Made by a program: the position numbers and the translations under genes. Positions 33,791-42,329 of a stretch of DNA of 64,000 nt are shown here, in pieces. Source of the stretch: Streptomyces marinisediminis (lineage in GTDB: Bacteria; Actinomycetota; Actinomycetes; Streptomycetales; Streptomycetaceae); contig NZ_JAPKFL010000005.1 of the NCBI RefSeq assembly GCF_026262575.1, positions 206,634-270,633 of the forward strand, in the 5' to 3' direction. The notes beneath the pieces were generated by a model. That model searched no databases. It saw only the letters and a list, made by a program, of their open reading frames with translations, and was not told the DNA's origin. Positions within the stretch are counted from its first letter, which is position 1, and each line of letters opens with the position of its first letter.

Positions 33791-36700
33791 ATGTACGAGC
33801 TGTCCCGCATCCGCCTGTACTCCATCGGCCCGGCCGGCGCGCGCTACGCCGACACCGTGCTGGACCTGCGCGGCGTCGGCGCGCCCGTGCCGACGCCGGC
33901 CCCCGCCCAGGCGGACTTCTTCGAGGACGAGCCCACCGGGCCACCGCGCCGCCCGGCCCCCGCGGGCGTGCTCTTCCTGGAGAACGGCGGCGGCAAGTCC
34001 GTGCTGCTCAAGCTGGTCTTCTCCGTCATGCTGCCCGGCCACCGCAACACCCTGGGCGGCGCCAGCTCCGGCGTGCTGCGCAAGTTCCTGCTCGCCGAGG
34101 ACACCGGGCACGTCGCCCTGGAGTGGCAGCACACCCTCACCGGCGAGTCCGTCGTCGTCGGCAAGGTCAGCGAGTGGCGCGGCCGCCAGGTCTCCAGCGA
34201 TCCGCGCAAGTTCGCCGAGGCCTGGTACTCCTTCCGGCCGGGCCCGGGCATGACGCTGGACTCGCTGCCGGTGGCCGAGTCCAGCGCCCTGCGCCCGGCC
34301 GAGGGCGCCTCCGGCGCGCGCGGGCGGCGGCGCACCATGAAGGGCTTCCGCGACGTCCTGACCGAGACGGGCAGGGCCTACCCCAACCTCGACGTGGCCT
34401 GGGAGGAGGTCCACGACCGCTGGAAGGACCACCTCGACGCCCTCGGCCTGGACCCCGAACTCTTCCGCTACCAGCGCGAGATGAACGCCGACGAGGGCGA
34501 GGCGGCCGGCCTGTTCGCGGTGAAGAACGACGCCGACTTCACCGACCTGCTGCTGCGCGCCGTCACCGACACCCGCGACACCGACGGACTGGCCGACCTC
34601 GTCCACGGCTTCGCCCACAAGCTCGGCCGCCGCGCCGAGCTGACCGCCGAGCGCGACTTCACGGCCGGCTCGCTCGAACTGCTCCACCGCATCGCCGAGG
34701 CCGCCGAGCGGCGCGAGACCACCCGCGCCGTGCACGCCGGGGCCGAACGGCGCACCCGCACCCTCGCCACCCGGCTGGCCGCCCGCGGCCGGGACGAACG
34801 CGGACACGCCGCCGAACTGGCCGAACGCACCGACCAGGCAGCCGTCGTCGTCGCCGACGCCGAGCGCGCCCGCACCCGGGCGGGCCGGATCGCCGCCGAA
34901 CTCGCCTACCGCCACGCCTCCCTCGCGCTGGCCGCCGCCGAGAAGGCGGCCGCCGCCGGCCGCCGCGAGCTGAGCGAGGCCCGCACCCTGCACGCCGCCT
35001 GGCAGGCCGCCGAGACGGTGCTGCGCCACCGCGCCGCCGCGGACCGCGCCGCCCGCGCCGCCGCGGCCATCCAGGACGCCGAACGCGACGCCGCCCCCGC
35101 GCTGGCCGCCCGGGCCAGGGCGGCCCACGCCCTCGTCCGCGCCCTGCACGCCGCCGCCGACGAGGCCGAGGAGACGGCCACCGCCGGGGAGGAGCGCTCC
35201 GGCGCCCTCCAGCGCGCCGCCGAGGAGGCCCACACCGGTGCCACCACGGCCGCCACCGAGGCCCAGCGCGCCCGCAGCGAGTCCGAGCACCTGCGCGCAC
35301 GGCTGGCCGAGGTGGAGCGGGAGACGGCCGAGGCCGTCCGCGCGGGCTGGCTGGCGGACACCGCCGCGGGCGCCGACCCGGCCCGCGCCGCGCTGGCGGC
35401 CGGCGACGCCGAACGGGAGGCGACCGCTGCCTGGGACGCCGCCCGGGACCGCGCCCGCCGCGCCGCCGAACGGGACCGCGAGAGCGCCGCCGAACTCGGC
35501 CGCGCCGAACTGGCCGCCGCCCGCGCCGCCGACGCCGCCCGCAGCGCCGAGGCCGCCCGCGCCGCCGAGGTCGCCGCCGCGGAGGCCCTCGCGGCCGAAC
35601 CCCGCGTCACCGAGCTCCTGGCCGCCGAGGGCCCGCTGGGCGCGGCCGCCCTCGACACCGGGGCCGACGCCCTGCGCGAACTGCTCGACCAGCGCGTCAC
35701 CGAGGGCGAGCGCCGCCTGTTCGAGCTGCGCACCGCCGCCGCCGAGGACGCCCGGATGCTCGCCGCCCTGGGCGACGGCGGGCTGCTGCCGCCGGGGCCC
35801 GACGTGCTGGCCACCGTGGAGTACCTGGGCGAGCACGGCGTCCCCGCCCTGCCGGGCTGGCGCTATCTGGCCCAGGCCGTCGACCCGGCCGACCACGCCG
35901 CCGTCCTGGCCGCCCGCCCCGAACTCGTCGACGGCGTCGTCGTCACCGACCCCGCGAGCCACGCCCGCGCCCGCGAGGTCCTGGCCGCGGCCGCGCTGCT
36001 GCCGCGCTCCGCCGTCGCGGTGGGCACGGCCGCCGCGCTCCTGGCCCCCGCGCCGCCCGCCGGGTCGGCCGAGTCCGGCGTCTTCCTGGTCCCCCCGAAC
36101 CCCGCGATGCACGACGAGGGCGCCGCCGACGGCGAGCGGCACACGCTGCGCGAGCGGGCCTCTGCGCGCGACGCGGAGATCCGCGCCCACTCCGCCCGGC
36201 TCAGCGCGGACCGCGCCCTGTCGGCCCGCCTCGCCTCCTGGCGCGCCGGCTGCCCCGCCGGGCGGCTGGCCGAGCTCACCGCCGCGGCCGAGGCCGCGCG
36301 GGAGGCCGTCGACGACGCCGTCGACCGGCACACCGGCGCCGCCGCCGAACGCGAGGAGGCCGCCCGGGAGCTGGCCGAGGCCGTCGCCGTCCGCGACGAG
36401 CGCCAGGAGGCGGCCCAGCGCGCGCGCCGCTCGGCGGACGCCCTGGCCGGCCTCGCCTTCCGGCTGCGCGAGCGCTCCGCCTGGCAGGCCCGGCTGCGCG
36501 AACTGGCCGACGAGGCCGCCGACGCCGAGCAGCGCGCCGCCGAGTGCCGCGAGCGCGCCCGCGCGGCCGACGAGGACCGCCGCGCCGCGCAGCGGGCCGC
36601 CGACGACGCCCACCGCACCGCCCGCGGCCTGCGCGCCGAGCGCGCCGAGATCGCGGGCGTGCTGGACGACCTGTCGGCTCCGCACGGGCAGGCACGGCCC

Positions 36701-38413
36701 GGCGCGGCGGACGCCGCCTCGCTGCCCGCGCTGCGCGAGGCCTACCGCTCGGCCTCCCAGCTCTACGAGAAGGTCGGTGTCGGTGCCGACCTGCGCGCCG
36801 AGCAGGCCCGCGCCGAGGGCGACGAGAGCGCCGCGCTGGCCGAACTGGAGCGTCTCACCAACAAGGTGCGCACCCGCGCCGACCAGTTGCTGCGGACGGC
36901 CGACGGGGCCGACGGCCCCTCCCGTCAGGCGGCCGCCGCCCGCGCCGAACAGCGGGTGCAGCTCCTGGAGTCACGCGCGGCCGCCGCCAGCGAGCAGCTC
37001 GGCCGCCTGCGCGGCGAGGCCGAACGGCTGGCCCCGCCCGAGGGCACCGCCCACGCCGACCTGCCCGACGCCCAGGTCCCCGGCAGCGCGCAGGAGGCGC
37101 AGGCGCTGCTGCGCACGGCGGGCGGCGAGCTGGCCGCCGCCGAGGACGCGTGCGAGGCCGCCCGCACCCGGCTCGGCGAGCTCCAGCAGGCCCGCCGCGC
37201 GGCCGAGGACGCCGCGGGCGCCTTCGAGGAGACGGCCGCGCTCCTGCGCGACCTGCTGCGCGACCCGCCGCACGGCGAGGACGGCACCGAGGCCCCCGAG
37301 CCCTACCCCGGCACGCCCGCCGAGGCCCGGCAGGCCGCCGCCGAGGCCCGCCGCTCGCTGCGCGGCTGCGCCGCCGACCTGGCGGCCGCAGAGACGGCCG
37401 TGCGCGAGGCGAGCGACATCCTGGTGCGGCACGCCAACTCCGTGCGCTACGAGGCCGTCCGGACCCCCGCGCGGCAGCAGATCCGCGAACTGCCCGCCGC
37501 GTCGCTGCCCGACCACGCCGCCGCCTGGGCCGAGGCGTTCGCGCCCCGGCTGCGCGTGCTCACCGACGAGCTGGCCCAGCTCGAACGCAACCGCGACAGC
37601 ATCGTGGACCGGCTGCGCGGCCTCACCGAGTCCGCGCTGGCCACGCTGCGCTCCGCCCAGCGCCTGTCCCGGCTGCCCGGCGGCCTGGGGGAGTGGTCGG
37701 GGCAGGAGTTCGTGCGCATCCGCTTCGACGACCCGGACCAGGCCACGCTCACCGAACGGCTGGGCGAGGTCATCGACGAGGCGACCCGGGCGGCGGTCCG
37801 CAAGAACTCCGACCTGCGGCGCGACGGCATGTCGCTGCTGCTGCGCGGCGTGCACGCGGCCCTGCTGCCGCGCGGGGTGAGCGTGGAGATCCTCAAGCCG
37901 GACGCCGTGCTGCGTGCCGAGCGCGTCCCGGTGGGGCAGATGGGGGACGTCTTCTCCGGTGGTCAGCTCCTGACGGCGGCGATCGCCCTGTACTGCACGA
38001 TGGCCGCCCTGCGCAGCAACGACCGCGGCCGGGACAAGCACCGCCACGCCGGGACGCTCTTCCTGGACAACCCCATCGGCCGGGCCAACGCCACCTACCT
38101 GCTGGAGCTGCAGCGCGCGGTGGCCGACGCGCTGGGCGTGCAGCTCCTCTACACCACCGGTCTGTTCGACACCACGGCGCTGGCCGAGTTCCCGCTGGTC
38201 ATCCGGTTGCGCAACGACGCCGACCTGCGGGCGGGCCTGAAGTACATCAGCGTCGAGGAGCACCTGCGCCCCGGCCTGCCCGCCGGGGCGCCCGACGGGG
38301 AGACGGTGCACGGGGAGATCACCGCCACCCGCATGTTCCGCCGCCCGCCCGCGGAGCCGGCCGCTCCCGAGCCCCCCGCGCCGGAGCCGGGCCGGGCCCC
38401 GTCCACCGCCTGA
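33791..38413 (+). CDS. SMC/MukB/JetC-like giant coiled-coil ATPase
   Basis: 1540 residues. The N-terminal head has RIRLYSIGPAGARYADTVLD and a Walker A loop FLENGGGKSVLLKLVFSVML (about 62-81). A very long Ala/Glu/Arg-rich coiled coil fills about 230-1280 with a break near the middle. The C-terminal head has the ABC signature FSGGQLLTAAIALYC (about 1388-1402) and Walker B TLFLDNPIGRANATYLLELQ (D1426), then QLLYTTGLFDTTAL. In SMC proteins Walker B is normally followed by a catalytic Glu; here it is Asn (N1427). A Pro-rich insert lies before Walker A (30-59). Proteins of this build load on DNA and extrude loops (MukB, MksB, JetC). No JetD-like nuclease gene adjoins. Confidence 0.8.
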   Translation: MYELSRIRLYSIGPAGARYADTVLDLRGVGAPVPTPAPAQADFFEDEPTGPPRRPAPAGVLFLENGGGKSVLLKLVFSVMLPGHRNTLGGASSGVLRKFLLAEDTGHVALEWQHTLTGESVVVGKVSEWRGRQVSSDPRKFAEAWYSFRPGPGMTLDSLPVAESSALRPAEGASGARGRRRTMKGFRDVLTETGRAYPNLDVAWEEVHDRWKDHLDALGLDPELFRYQREMNADEGEAAGLFAVKNDADFTDLLLRAVTDTRDTDGLADLVHGFAHKLGRRAELTAERDFTAGSLELLHRIAEAAERRETTRAVHAGAERRTRTLATRLAARGRDERGHAAELAERTDQAAVVVADAERARTRAGRIAAELAYRHASLALAAAEKAAAAGRRELSEARTLHAAWQAAETVLRHRAAADRAARAAAAIQDAERDAAPALAARARAAHALVRALHAAADEAEETATAGEERSGALQRAAEEAHTGATTAATEAQRARSESEHLRARLAEVERETAEAVRAGWLADTAAGADPARAALAAGDAEREATAAWDAARDRARRAAERDRESAAELGRAELAAARAADAARSAEAARAAEVAAAEALAAEPRVTELLAAEGPLGAAALDTGADALRELLDQRVTEGERRLFELRTAAAEDARMLAALGDGGLLPPGPDVLATVEYLGEHGVPALPGWRYLAQAVDPADHAAVLAARPELVDGVVVTDPASHARAREVLAAAALLPRSAVAVGTAAALLAPAPPAGSAESGVFLVPPNPAMHDEGAADGERHTLRERASARDAEIRAHSARLSADRALSARLASWRAGCPAGRLAELTAAAEAAREAVDDAVDRHTGAAAEREEAARELAEAVAVRDERQEAAQRARRSADALAGLAFRLRERSAWQARLRELADEAADAEQRAAECRERARAADEDRRAAQRAADDAHRTARGLRAERAEIAGVLDDLSAPHGQARPGAADAASLPALREAYRSASQLYEKVGVGADLRAEQARAEGDESAALAELERLTNKVRTRADQLLRTADGADGPSRQAAAARAEQRVQLLESRAAAASEQLGRLRGEAERLAPPEGTAHADLPDAQVPGSAQEAQALLRTAGGELAAAEDACEAARTRLGELQQARRAAEDAAGAFEETAALLRDLLRDPPHGEDGTEAPEPYPGTPAEARQAAAEARRSLRGCAADLAAAETAVREASDILVRHANSVRYEAVRTPARQQIRELPAASLPDHAAAWAEAFAPRLRVLTDELAQLERNRDSIVDRLRGLTESALATLRSAQRLSRLPGGLGEWSGQEFVRIRFDDPDQATLTERLGEVIDEATRAAVRKNSDLRRDGMSLLLRGVHAALLPRGVSVEILKPDAVLRAERVPVGQMGDVFSGGQLLTAAIALYCTMAALRSNDRGRDKHRHAGTLFLDNPIGRANATYLLELQRAVADALGVQLLYTTGLFDTTALAEFPLVIRLRNDADLRAGLKYISVEEHLRPGLPAGAPDGETVHGEITATRMFRRPPAEPAAPEPPAPEPGRAPSTA

Positions 38414-38743
38414 ACCGGGACCGCCGCCCCGGCCCGAGCGCCGCGCGTACGGCACCCCCGGTCGGCCAGACCGTCGGGCCGCCGCACCGAGCGGCGGTGT
38501 GCCGGGACCGCCTCCCGGTGCGGCGGTGTGCTCGCCGGGCCCGCGGCGGGGGAGAGCACAGATCGGTTCACGCGGTGGACGTTCGCCCTCCGACGCGTAC
38601 GGCCCGAAGGCACCGTGATGGCCCCTCGCGTGCCCACGGTGCCGCGGGGTTTGCCGCCGTGCCCCACCGGATACCAGTGGGAGGCACGGTGCGCGCGGGT
38701 GCGACCGCGGCGCGCCGCACCGGGGAACGGGAGGCCCGTGCTC
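38414..38743. other. Intergenic region after SMC operon
   Basis: 330 bp with no convincing gene. Its features are the nested inverted repeat at 38481-38524 and two direct copies of GCGGCGGTGTG (38491 and 38520). Downstream half presumably holds the promoter of the next gene; no clear hexamers are seen. Confidence 0.5.
38481..38524. terminator. Nested inverted repeat, likely terminator of SMC operon
   Basis: Outer arms GCCGCACCG (38481-38489) and CGGTGCGGC (38516-38524) are perfect complements, and inside them GGCGGT (38493-38498) pairs with ACCGCC (38507-38512). It begins 68 bp after the ATPase stop. Confidence 0.5.
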
Positions 38744-40219
38744 GTGAGGTGTCTGGTCACCGGCGCCAGTGGCTACGTCGGCGGGCGGCTGGTGCCCGAA
38801 CTGCTGGCCGCCGGGTACGGGGTGCGCTGCCTGGCGCGTACCCCGGCGAAGCTGCGCGATCACCCTTGGGCCGACCGGGTGGAGGTGGTGGCCGGCGACG
38901 TCACCGATCCGCAGTCGCTGCGGGGCGCGATGACCGGGGTGGACGTCGCCTACTACCTGGTGCACGCGATGACCGGGGGCCGGGACTTCGAGTCCAGCGA
39001 CCGTGCGGCCGCGACCGCGTTCGGCGAGCAGGCCCGCGCGTGCGGCGTGCGGCGGATCGTTTACCTGGGCGGACTGACCCCGCGGGGGGTGCCGCGCGAG
39101 CGGCTCTCCCCCCACCTGCGCTCGCGGGCCGAGGTGGGACAGATCCTGCGTTCCTGCGGCGTCCCGACGGCCGAACTGCGCGCCGCGGTCATCATCGGCT
39201 CCGGGTCGGCGTCGTTCGAGATGCTGCGTTACCTCACCGAACGACTCCCGGTCATGGTCACCCCGCGCTGGGTAAGCACCCGGGTGCAGCCGATCGCGGT
39301 GCGCGACGTGCTGCACTACCTGGTGGGGTGCGCCCGACTCCCGGACGAGGTCAACCGGCGCTTCGACATCGGTGGCCCGGAGGTGACGACGTACCGCGGC
39401 ATGATGCGGGGGTACGCCGCTGTGGCCGGTCTGCCCCGGCGCGTCATCGTGCCCGTCCCGGCGCTGACGCCGCGGCTGTCCAGCCACTGGATCGGGCTGG
39501 TCACCCCGGTACCACCGAGCGTGGCCCGGCCGCTGACCGACTCCCTGCGCCACGAGGTCGTCTGCCAAGACCGCGGCATCGCGGCCCACGTGCCCGACCC
39601 GCCGCAGGGCCTGACCGACGTGACGCAGGCCCTGCGCCTGGCCCTGCGCCGCATCCGCGAGGCACAGGTGGCCACCCGGTGGTCCTCGGCCTCGGTGCCC
39701 GGGGCCCCCAGCGACCCGCTGCCCACCGACCCGAACTGGGCGGGCGGCAGCCTCTACACCGACCAGCGCACACGGACGGTAGCGGCCTCCCCCGGGGCGC
39801 TGTGGCGGGTGGTGGAGGGGATCGGCGGCGAGAACGGCTGGTACTCCTTCCCGCTCGCCTGGACGGTGCGCGGCCTGGTGGACCGGCTGGTGGGCGGCGT
39901 GGGCCTGCGTCGCGGGCGGCGCGACGCACGGCGGCTGCGGGTGGGCGACTCGCTGGACTTCTGGCGCGTGGAGGAGATCGAGCCGGGGAGCCTGCTGCGG
40001 CTGCGTGCCGAGATGCGGCTGCCGGGGCTGGCCTGGCTGGAGCTGACCGTCGGCCGCGACGACCGGGGGCGCACCCGCTACGGGCAGCGCGCCGTCTTCC
40101 ACCCGCACGGCCTGCTGGGCCACCTGTACTGGTGGGCCGTCAGCCCTTTCCACGCGCTCGTCTTCGGGGGCATGGCACGCAACATCGCCCGCACCGCGGC
40201 CCGCGCTTCGCGGGAGTGA
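38744..40219 (+). CDS. NAD(P)-binding (SDR/NmrA-like) protein with C-terminal SRPBCC-type DUF2867 domain
   Basis: 491 residues. N-terminal Rossmann fold VRCLVTGASGYVGGRLVPEL, with VAGDVTDPQSLRGAMTGVDV and AYYLVHAM, marks an atypical short-chain dehydrogenase. From about residue 330 a second domain (NWAGGSLYTDQRTRTVAASP, GGENGWYSFPLAW, DFWRVEEIEPGSLLRLRAEM, YGQRAVFHPHGLLGHLYWWA) fits the DUF2867/SRPBCC-like family found fused to such dehydrogenases. GTG at 38744 chosen because GGGAGG stands 9 nt upstream; a GTG at 38738 is in frame. Cofactor-binding is likely; the substrate is unknown. Ends at an inverted repeat facing the next, convergent gene. Confidence 0.8.
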   Translation: MRCLVTGASGYVGGRLVPELLAAGYGVRCLARTPAKLRDHPWADRVEVVAGDVTDPQSLRGAMTGVDVAYYLVHAMTGGRDFESSDRAAATAFGEQARACGVRRIVYLGGLTPRGVPRERLSPHLRSRAEVGQILRSCGVPTAELRAAVIIGSGSASFEMLRYLTERLPVMVTPRWVSTRVQPIAVRDVLHYLVGCARLPDEVNRRFDIGGPEVTTYRGMMRGYAAVAGLPRRVIVPVPALTPRLSSHWIGLVTPVPPSVARPLTDSLRHEVVCQDRGIAAHVPDPPQGLTDVTQALRLALRRIREAQVATRWSSASVPGAPSDPLPTDPNWAGGSLYTDQRTRTVAASPGALWRVVEGIGGENGWYSFPLAWTVRGLVDRLVGGVGLRRGRRDARRLRVGDSLDFWRVEEIEPGSLLRLRAEMRLPGLAWLELTVGRDDRGRTRYGQRAVFHPHGLLGHLYWWAVSPFHALVFGGMARNIARTAARASRE

Positions 40220-40264
40220 GCGCGCCCCGCGGCGGACGCCGGTGGCCCACTGCCGGGCGCGCTC
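40218..40264. terminator. Inverted repeat between convergent genes
   Basis: GAGCGCGCCC (40218-40227, starting inside the stop codon) and GGGCGCGCTC (40255-40264), a perfect 10-bp stem with a 27-nt loop, between genes ending at 40219 and 40282. Confidence 0.5.
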
Positions 40265-40281
40265 GACGGAGTACGGCCGTG

Positions 40282-41163
40282 TCAGCCGCCTGCGGCCGCG
40301 CGGCGACGGGCGACGGCCAGCGCGGTGGCCACCAGGGCGGCCGACGCGCCTCCCGCGACCGACCAGGCGGTGGAGTCGTCGACCTGCCCGGCCAGCGCGG
40401 AGTTCCCGCCGCCGGGGGTGCCCGTCGGTGTGCCGCTGGGCGTCCCGGTGGGCGTCTGACTGGGTGTGGCGTGCTCGCCCCCGCCCAGGGCCTGCGTCTT
40501 CAGCGCGAGGTTGTCCTCGTCGGCGCTGCCCCAGGCGTAGACCACCGTGCTCGTGCCCTCCTCCAGCGTCAGGTCCGCGGGTCCGATCGCCACGTCGTCG
40601 GTCCCGGCGAGCACGACGTCGGCGGACACCGTCCCGGACGGCACCTCGGTGGTCGCCTCGTTGGGGTTCTCCAGCCCCTCGACGAGCGCCTTCCCACCGG
40701 CGCGCACGTCCACCGCGGGGGCGGCCGCGACGTGGCGGACGGTGAGCCGGGCCTGCCCGGAAGCCACCTGTGAGGTGTCGTTGACGAAGGACGTGAGCTG
40801 CGGTTCGCCCTGCGCGGACAGGTGTGCGGCGACGGTGGCGTTGCCGCCTGCGGGCACCTCGACGGTCTTCTCGACGACCGGGTCGTCCTCCTGCGGGTCG
40901 GCGCCGTCCTCGAAGACGCGGAGGTCGTAACTGCCGGCGTCCAGTTGCTGCGGTTCGCTGAGCGTGCCGGGCTCGAAGTCGGGTATGAGCTCCCGGTCCC
41001 CGGTGTAGACGTCGACCGTCGTGTCCGGCACGCCGTGGAAGACGGAGACCGTGGCCTGCTCGTCCTGGTGGGGCGCGGCGTACGCCGGTGCGGTGGCCAT
41101 CAGGCCGAGCACGCAGCTCCCGGCCGCGGCGGCGAGGAGAGCGGGCTTGCGCTTGTGCGACAT
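40282..41163 (-). CDS. Secreted, probably wall- or membrane-anchored DUF4397-like protein
   Basis: 293 residues. A signal peptide (about 1-29, ending AYA) leads to two beta-rich domains: VSVFHGVPDTTVDVYTGDRE with LIPDFEPGTLSEPQQLDAGS, then a second copy-like block with ARLTVRHVAAAPAVDVRAGG. This pattern is DUF4397. A linker of TPTGTPSG-type repeats (about 237-255) precedes a C-terminal hydrophobic helix and RRR, as in proteins held at the membrane. GAAAGGAAC lies before the ATG. Exact role unknown; such proteins are surface-exposed in Streptomyces. Confidence 0.82.
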   Translation of the reverse strand: MSHKRKPALLAAAAGSCVLGLMATAPAYAAPHQDEQATVSVFHGVPDTTVDVYTGDRELIPDFEPGTLSEPQQLDAGSYDLRVFEDGADPQEDDPVVEKTVEVPAGGNATVAAHLSAQGEPQLTSFVNDTSQVASGQARLTVRHVAAAPAVDVRAGGKALVEGLENPNEATTEVPSGTVSADVVLAGTDDVAIGPADLTLEEGTSTVVYAWGSADEDNLALKTQALGGGEHATPSQTPTGTPSGTPTGTPGGGNSALAGQVDDSTAWSVAGGASAALVATALAVARRRAAAGG

Positions 41164-41753
41164 GGGCTGTTCCTTTCGTTCGGGCAGGTGGCCGCGGGGC
41201 TGTCCCGGACGTCCCGGGCCGGGGACGTGGGGGCGCCGCCCGGAGGGGAAGCGCCTGGGGCGGCCGTCGTGTCGTGAGTGGGGGGCCTCCCCGCACCGTG
41301 CCCTTCTCGGGCGACGTGTTCGCGGTGGCGTACTCGCCCGGTCGTGTCGTGCGGCGTGCCGCCGGGACGCTGACCCGTACGTGCCGCGGGGTGGCGATCA
41401 GCTCTTCCATGATGAGGCCGAACGGCACGTGCGGCATCCGGAGGGCGGAGAGGCCGGCGCGGGCCGCCCCACACGACCGGGTCGGCACCAGGCAACGACG
41501 GACAACGCGCCGACGACCGTGTGCGGCGTCGGCGCGCAGCTTTGGCCCCGCACAGCCCGTCGGCCGGCGCGCTCCCCACCGTCACCGTTCCCCCGGGCAC
41601 CCGCCGCAGCCCCGGCCCGCTCTGCCCACCCCGGCCCGAGTGGCGTGGGCGAGGCCGTCGCCGCCGAGGGGTGCCGCCGCCTCGCGCCGACCGGTCGCCG
41701 GTGTGTCCGAAGCCGGTGCCGGGCGGTGTGCGCCGCCCGGCACCGGCGGCGCG
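41164..41753. other. Intergenic region, possible gene remnant on minus strand
   Basis: 590 bp between the DUF4397-like gene and Dps (both minus). The hairpin 41712-41747 ends the Dps message. On the minus strand about 41437-41265 reads MPHVPFGLIMEELIATPRHV and onward with third codon positions about 86% G or C, like coding DNA, but the frame has no stop before running through the next gene, so it is not an intact gene. Nothing else recognised. Confidence 0.4.
41712..41747 (-). terminator. Terminator of the crtY-crtU-dps transcript
   Basis: A perfect 15-bp stem (arms 41712-41726 and 41733-41747, GCCGGTGCCGGGCGG type) with a 6-nt loop TGTGCG, starting 7 bp beyond the dps stop codon. Confidence 0.8.
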
Positions 41754-42329
41754 TCAGGGCTCGTCGCGGGCCCGGTCGGCGGCCTGCGCGGCGGCCTGGC
41801 CCTCGGTGGCGGCACCCGCCGTGCTCAGCGAGCCGCCCGCGTTCTCCAGGTGGGCGCGCACGAACCACTGGAACAGCTCCAGTTGGCGGAGCTGCTCGAT
41901 GAGCATGTCCTGGGTGACGAGGTCGATGTCGTCGCTGGCGGCCATCGCCTCCCGGTGGTCGGTGATGATGCCGGTGTAGACCAGGTCCAGGGCCCCGAGG
42001 TGCTCGATCGCACCGGCGCGGCCGACGCCGTAGTCGTCCCAGGAGCGCCCGGCCACCAGGGCGCCGGGCGTGCCCTGCGGGGACCCGCCGAGCGTGGCGA
42101 TGCGCTCTGCGGTGGTGTCGGTCATGTCGCGGACGGCGTCGACCTGGGGGTCGAGCATCTCGTGGACGGCGATGAAGTGCGGTCCGACGACGTTCCAGTG
42201 GATGTGCTTCAGGGTCAGGGCCAGGTCGCTCAGCGCGTGCAGGCGTCCGGTGAGCAACTCGGCCACTTCCCGGCCGGCCTGCTGGGACAGTCCGGGAACG
42301 GTGTAGGAGTGCGTGGTGTGGTGGGTCAT
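41754..42329 (-). CDS. dps: Dps-family DNA-protecting ferritin
   Basis: 191 residues. The ferroxidase-site spacing of Dps is exact: H44, H56 and D60 from one subunit region (KHIHWNVVGPHFIAVHEMLD), then D71 and E75 (MTDTTAERI). The core is followed by a short Ala-rich tail that may bind DNA or extend the N/C interface. It oxidises iron with peroxide and stores it, protecting DNA. Its ATG overlaps the crtU stop (ATGA), so it is translated from the carotenoid mRNA, and GGGAG also lies upstream. Followed by a strong terminator. Confidence 0.93.
   Translation of the reverse strand: MTHHTTHSYTVPGLSQQAGREVAELLTGRLHALSDLALTLKHIHWNVVGPHFIAVHEMLDPQVDAVRDMTDTTAERIATLGGSPQGTPGALVAGRSWDDYGVGRAGAIEHLGALDLVYTGIITDHREAMAASDDIDLVTQDMLIEQLRQLELFQWFVRAHLENAGGSLSTAGAATEGQAAAQAADRARDEP

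Noticed and set aside
31197..38413. Full Wadjet system
   Set aside because: No gene with a JetD-like (DUF3322/DUF2220 or Toprim-like) product was seen on either strand in or around the operon, so I call it JetABC-like only.
34123..40773. Open frame of 2216 codons overlapping the SMC ATPase and following genes on the same strand
   Set aside because: Its translation is almost pure Arg/Pro/Ala/Gly, its third positions are not GC-biased and it crosses several well-supported genes. It is a shadow frame from extreme GC content.
36971..41488. Open frame of 1505 codons on the minus strand
   Set aside because: It runs antisense to the ATPase and SDR-type genes and out of frame through the DUF4397-like gene; composition is non-protein-like.
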